From Acetoanaerobium sp041831635 (GTDB lineage Bacteria > Bacillota > Clostridia > Peptostreptococcales > Filifactoraceae): a stretch of DNA of 17,819 nucleotides. This document shows positions 16,033 through 17,819 of this stretch, piece by piece. Within the stretch, counting starts at the first letter, position 1, and the number at the start of each line of letters is the position of its first letter. The stretch lies in contig JBHASY010000050.1 of assembly GCA_041831635.1 (NCBI GenBank), positions 1-17,819 on the forward strand, read 5' to 3'. The notes under the pieces are model-generated. The model was not told where the DNA came from, did no database searches, and saw only the letters and a program-made list of their open reading frames with translations. The position numbers were made by a program, and so were the translations under genes.

Positions 16033-16458
16033 ATGATTTATTCTACATTTATTATTGTTTTGATTGATTCTATGCCTATTATCATAATGATTATATTGGC
16101 TATACTTACACTACATTATGCTTATAAGCTTAAAAAGATCGACGAAGAAAGATTTGAGGGTATAAGAAGTATTGTAGTGCTTGCTTCGGCACTTAAAATT
16201 TTCCCTATAAGTTATGAAACGAGTAGTGCATTGATAATATCTCTATTTTCTCTTGCAATTTTTTTATCCAAAGCCGGCCTTAAGGCTGCTGAGATGGAGA
16301 AAAACGAAAAACTGAATCAGTCCGAAGAAAACGATATATCAGAAGAAAAATCTCTTGCTCTGTTAGAAGAAAATAATATTAAAACAAAAGAGAAATCTCT
16401 TAATTTGTTAGAAGAAAGTAAAATAGAATTAGAAAATCAATCTCTTAATAAGCCGTAG
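16033..16458 (+). CDS. Small membrane protein with C-terminal 15-residue repeats, function unknown
   Basis: I do not recognise this 141-residue protein. A strong hydrophobic segment (about 5-31) is followed by basic YKLKKIDEERFEG. A second hydrophobic region (about 46-60 and 64-79) may form one or two more passes. After AGLKAAEMEK the rest (about 85-141) is very charged, Glu/Lys/Asn-rich, and carries two full 15-residue repeats (105-119, 120-134) plus a partial third. The repeats have Leu spacing compatible with coiled coil or peripheral helices. An AAGGAGGG site precedes the ATG by 8 bases. The gene for a soluble helical protein follows 49 bp later, so they are probably an operon. It has some resemblance in layout to holin-like proteins, but there is no motif to support that. 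Confidence 0.7.
   Translation: MIYSTFIIVLIDSMPIIIMIILAILTLHYAYKLKKIDEERFEGIRSIVVLASALKIFPISYETSSALIISLFSLAIFLSKAGLKAAEMEKNEKLNQSEENDISEEKSLALLEENNIKTKEKSLNLLEESKIELENQSLNKP
16345..16458 (+). repeat. In-frame 45-bp tandem repeat in the membrane-protein gene
   Basis: Units 16345-16389 and 16390-16434 encode EKSLALLEENNIKTK and EKSLNLLEESKIELE. A partial third unit (NQSLNKP) precedes the stop. The core AAATCTCTT is identical at DNA level in units 1 and 2, and the third has CAATCTCTTAAT. The repeats suggest recent expansion that could vary in copy number between strains. Confidence 0.8.
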
Positions 16459-16507
16459 CAGATAGTATTTATAAAAATTTTACTTGTTCATAATAAAGGA
16501 GAAAACT

Positions 16508-16942
16508 ATGCCTGAAAACCAAACACAATCAACCGAATACTTGCTTGACAAAACTGAAATAGATAACTACCTCAGTGATTTAGCTGAAAGTCTAAGTATA
16601 TGTATCGAGAGCCTATTAGACGGAGAAAAGAGCAAATACATATATCATTCAAATAAAATAAAAGAAACCGCATCTCCCGATATATTTCAAGGAATGCATA
16701 TAGTGATAAAAAACATAATTAAAAATGCATTTTTTTCGATGGAAAACCTGTATATTTACTTAGAATGTCAAAACAACGTAAAAATCGACGAGTATTGCCT
16801 TGCAATAAAAAATGACATAGACAAAATGGTAGCGTCGTTTGTTTCCCTGCTTAGAATAGTATATAAATTTGAAGAGGAATACGAATACCTTAAAATCTTG
16901 GAAGAACAGTATCCTTATTTAATGCAATATATAGATGTTTAA
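16508..16942 (+). CDS. Helical soluble protein of unknown function
   Basis: I do not recognise this 144-residue protein. The ATG at 16508 is chosen over an in-frame TTG at 16484 because AAAGGAG lies 6 bases upstream of it. It has no signal peptide or membrane segment. It is acidic (many Asp/Glu) and almost all predicted helix, with a hydrophobic Leu/Ile/Tyr pattern through LSDLAESLSICIESLL, then AFFSMENLYIYLEC, and a C-terminal helical end rich in Tyr (YKFEEEYEYLKILEEQYPYL). The length and helical layout resemble FliS-like or bundle-forming chaperone/regulator proteins, but no specific motif supports that. It is likely co-transcribed with the upstream membrane protein and followed by a weak terminator. 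Confidence 0.7.
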   Translation: MPENQTQSTEYLLDKTEIDNYLSDLAESLSICIESLLDGEKSKYIYHSNKIKETASPDIFQGMHIVIKNIIKNAFFSMENLYIYLECQNNVKIDEYCLAIKNDIDKMVASFVSLLRIVYKFEEEYEYLKILEEQYPYLMQYIDV

Positions 16943-17028
16943 AATTCAAGATAATATTTAAATTCAAAATGGGATATGAACTATTATGGGGAAAACCGGA
17001 AGAAAATTATATCAAAATGAATAAAACT

Positions 17029-17055
17029 AAATCTTTAGACAACTAAAAGATTTTT
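17029..17055 (+). terminator. Weak terminator after the helical protein gene
   Basis: AAATCTTTAG pairs with CTAAAAGATTT, with one bulged A and a 4-base loop. A T5 run overlaps the stem end. It lies about 90 bp after the stop codon at 16942. Confidence 0.55.
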
Positions 17056-17178
17056 CAAGCATTATCTGTATGATATTGATACTTCGTGTTCCAGTTTATA
17101 ATGACTTTCAAGGTCAAAATATCTTGAAGCATAAACAAGTAAATGATAAAATTTAGACAAAACAAAAACCCGTATATT

Positions 17179-17206
17179 TTGAAATATTTTAAAAAATACA
17201 TATATT
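17179..17206 (+). promoter_or_regulatory. Possible promoter created within copy B
   Basis: TTGAAA (17179-17184) is followed by a 16-base spacer and TATATT (17201-17206). The -10-like hexamer lies in the 38-bp insert absent from copy A, and copy A has CTGAAA at the -35 position. In this AT-rich sequence chance matches are common. Confidence 0.33.
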
Positions 17207-17231
17207 AATAAGCAAATCATAAGCTTATTAA
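17205..17231 (+). other. Hairpin inside the copy B insert
   Basis: TTAATAAGC (17205-17213) pairs perfectly with GCTTATTAA (17223-17231) around a 9-base loop. It lies 31 bases before the ATG at 17262. No T-run follows on the + strand, so a terminator is unlikely. It could be an operator dyad, a 5' leader structure, or a small inserted element. Confidence 0.6.
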
Positions 17232-17261
17232 AAATAAAAATCGAGAGGGGGTTCATCTATT

Positions 17262-17819
17262 ATGAGAATAATATCGAGAGCAATAAGAGAAGTAGGAAGA
17301 GAACTATCACGCAGTGCTGAAAGAGCTTCTTCAAGAAACTCAGGCAGAGAAAAATCGGATAACAACTACTCAAATTCAAGAAACTCATCAGACAGATATT
17401 CAGACAGACGCACGCAAAGAGATTCTCGAGGCAGAAACATCAGCTATACTCAGTACAGTAATCCCAAGTCTAAAGTATCTCCGTCAGCTAAATTACCTAA
17501 TGCTCATACCCCGAAAGCCGCTACGCATAAAACCGTTACTACTGCCGTGCCTAAAAACAGTCGAAAAGAAGAAAGAGAAACCTTAAATCATTCAGTTCAA
17601 ACTTCTGCAAAAGGCACAAAAAACTCGGAATCAAACCCTAATAAAAGCGCTGTAAACAGTACTGAAAAAACTGTAACTAATCAAAACGGAACTTCAACTA
17701 TGCAAAGTCCTACATTAAAAAATACTCATACTCAAATAATACACGGCAAAGACTCTGACAAAAATATACCCGTTCAAAATAATAAAACTAAAAAACCTGT
17801 AAATGTAGACGCCGTAACC
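17262..17819 (+). CDS. Long basic, low-complexity protein, incomplete at window edge; function unknown
   Basis: The frame from the ATG at 17262 stays open for 186 codons to the last base. A GAGGGGG site lies about 10 bases upstream. The N-terminus MRIISRAIREVGRELSRSAE is a probable basic amphipathic helix without a signal peptide. The rest is disordered in character, rich in Ser, Arg, Asn, Lys, Thr and Gln with short hydrophobic patches, and shows no domain. A 90-codon frame at 17314-17586 is a shadow. Its upstream region and first codons are duplicated at 15841-15945. The reading frame is supported by length, ribosome binding site and repeat conservation across the ATG. It might be a nucleic-acid- or membrane-associated protein with a functional domain beyond the window. 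Confidence 0.68.
   Translation, partial: MRIISRAIREVGRELSRSAERASSRNSGREKSDNNYSNSRNSSDRYSDRRTQRDSRGRNISYTQYSNPKSKVSPSAKLPNAHTPKAATHKTVTTAVPKNSRKEERETLNHSVQTSAKGTKNSESNPNKSAVNSTEKTVTNQNGTSTMQSPTLKNTHTQIIHGKDSDKNIPVQNNKTKKPVNVDAVT

Larger units (their letters stand above)
17145..17288 (+). repeat. Diverged direct repeat, copy B (with a 38-bp insert)
   Basis: This is the second copy of 15841-15945. It contains an extra block at about 17200-17237 between AATAC and AAATCGAGAGGG. The copy includes the upstream region, ribosome binding site and first ten or so codons of the gene at 17262. The remaining 16943-17144 holds only the weak terminator and no gene I can support. Confidence 0.85.

Noticed and set aside
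16969..17046. A 25-codon frame (MGYELLWGKPEEN...) after the helical protein gene
   Set aside because: No ribosome binding site is present and its end lies inside the terminator hairpin, so translation is doubtful.
17314..17586. A 90-codon frame overlapping the gene at 17262
   Set aside because: It is in a different frame, with no ribosome binding site, and is wholly contained in the longer open frame, which has a strong site and repeat-conserved start.

Overview
The window is AT-rich, has canonical Gram-positive promoters and strong AGGAGG ribosome binding sites, and carries lipoprotein signals, an azlCD pair, a single-chain pyruvate carboxylase and a cobalamin riboswitch. This points to a low-GC Firmicute, probably an anaerobic Clostridia member. 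I cannot name the genus. The code looks chromosomal. No rRNA, tRNA, CRISPR array or intact insertion sequence was seen.

Left part (1-3280, + strand): a secreted subtype-B tannase-like esterase is followed by a lipoprotein alpha/beta hydrolase. Together they look like an extracellular ester-degrading pair. They converge on an azlC-azlD branched-chain amino acid exporter (- strand) across a shared inverted-repeat terminator. Upstream of azlC lies a DUF4846-type lipoprotein gene whose signal peptide is out of frame with its body by one base in a run of seven A's.

Middle (5284-10010): a Phd/YefM-RelE/ParE toxin-antitoxin module with a textbook promoter sits directly against the remnant of a secreted copper-amine-oxidase-N (stalk) domain gene. 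Then comes a full-length pyruvate carboxylase (- strand) with its own promoter and terminator, and about 250 bp that I cannot assign.

Right-centre (10058-15738, - strand): a complete five-gene Opp/Dpp/Nik-type ABC importer in the order binding lipoprotein, permease, permease, ATPase, ATPase. It is preceded by a sigma-A promoter, a class-I-like cobalamin riboswitch and an intrinsic terminator. A second terminator/attenuator lies between the binding-protein gene and the permeases. The B12 control suggests that the cargo is cobalt, a cobalt chelate or a corrinoid precursor rather than generic peptides. This is the best-supported regulatory finding in the window.

Right edge (15841-17819, + strand): an unrecognised locus with a two-pass membrane protein carrying 15-residue tandem repeats, a helical 144-residue protein, and the start of a long, basic, Ser/Asn/Thr-rich protein that runs off the window. 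The upstream region and first codons of that last gene are duplicated about 1.3 kb earlier, where the copy stops after 11 codons. The downstream copy carries a 38-bp hairpin-containing insertion. This locus is the best candidate for something undescribed, but no function can be read from it.
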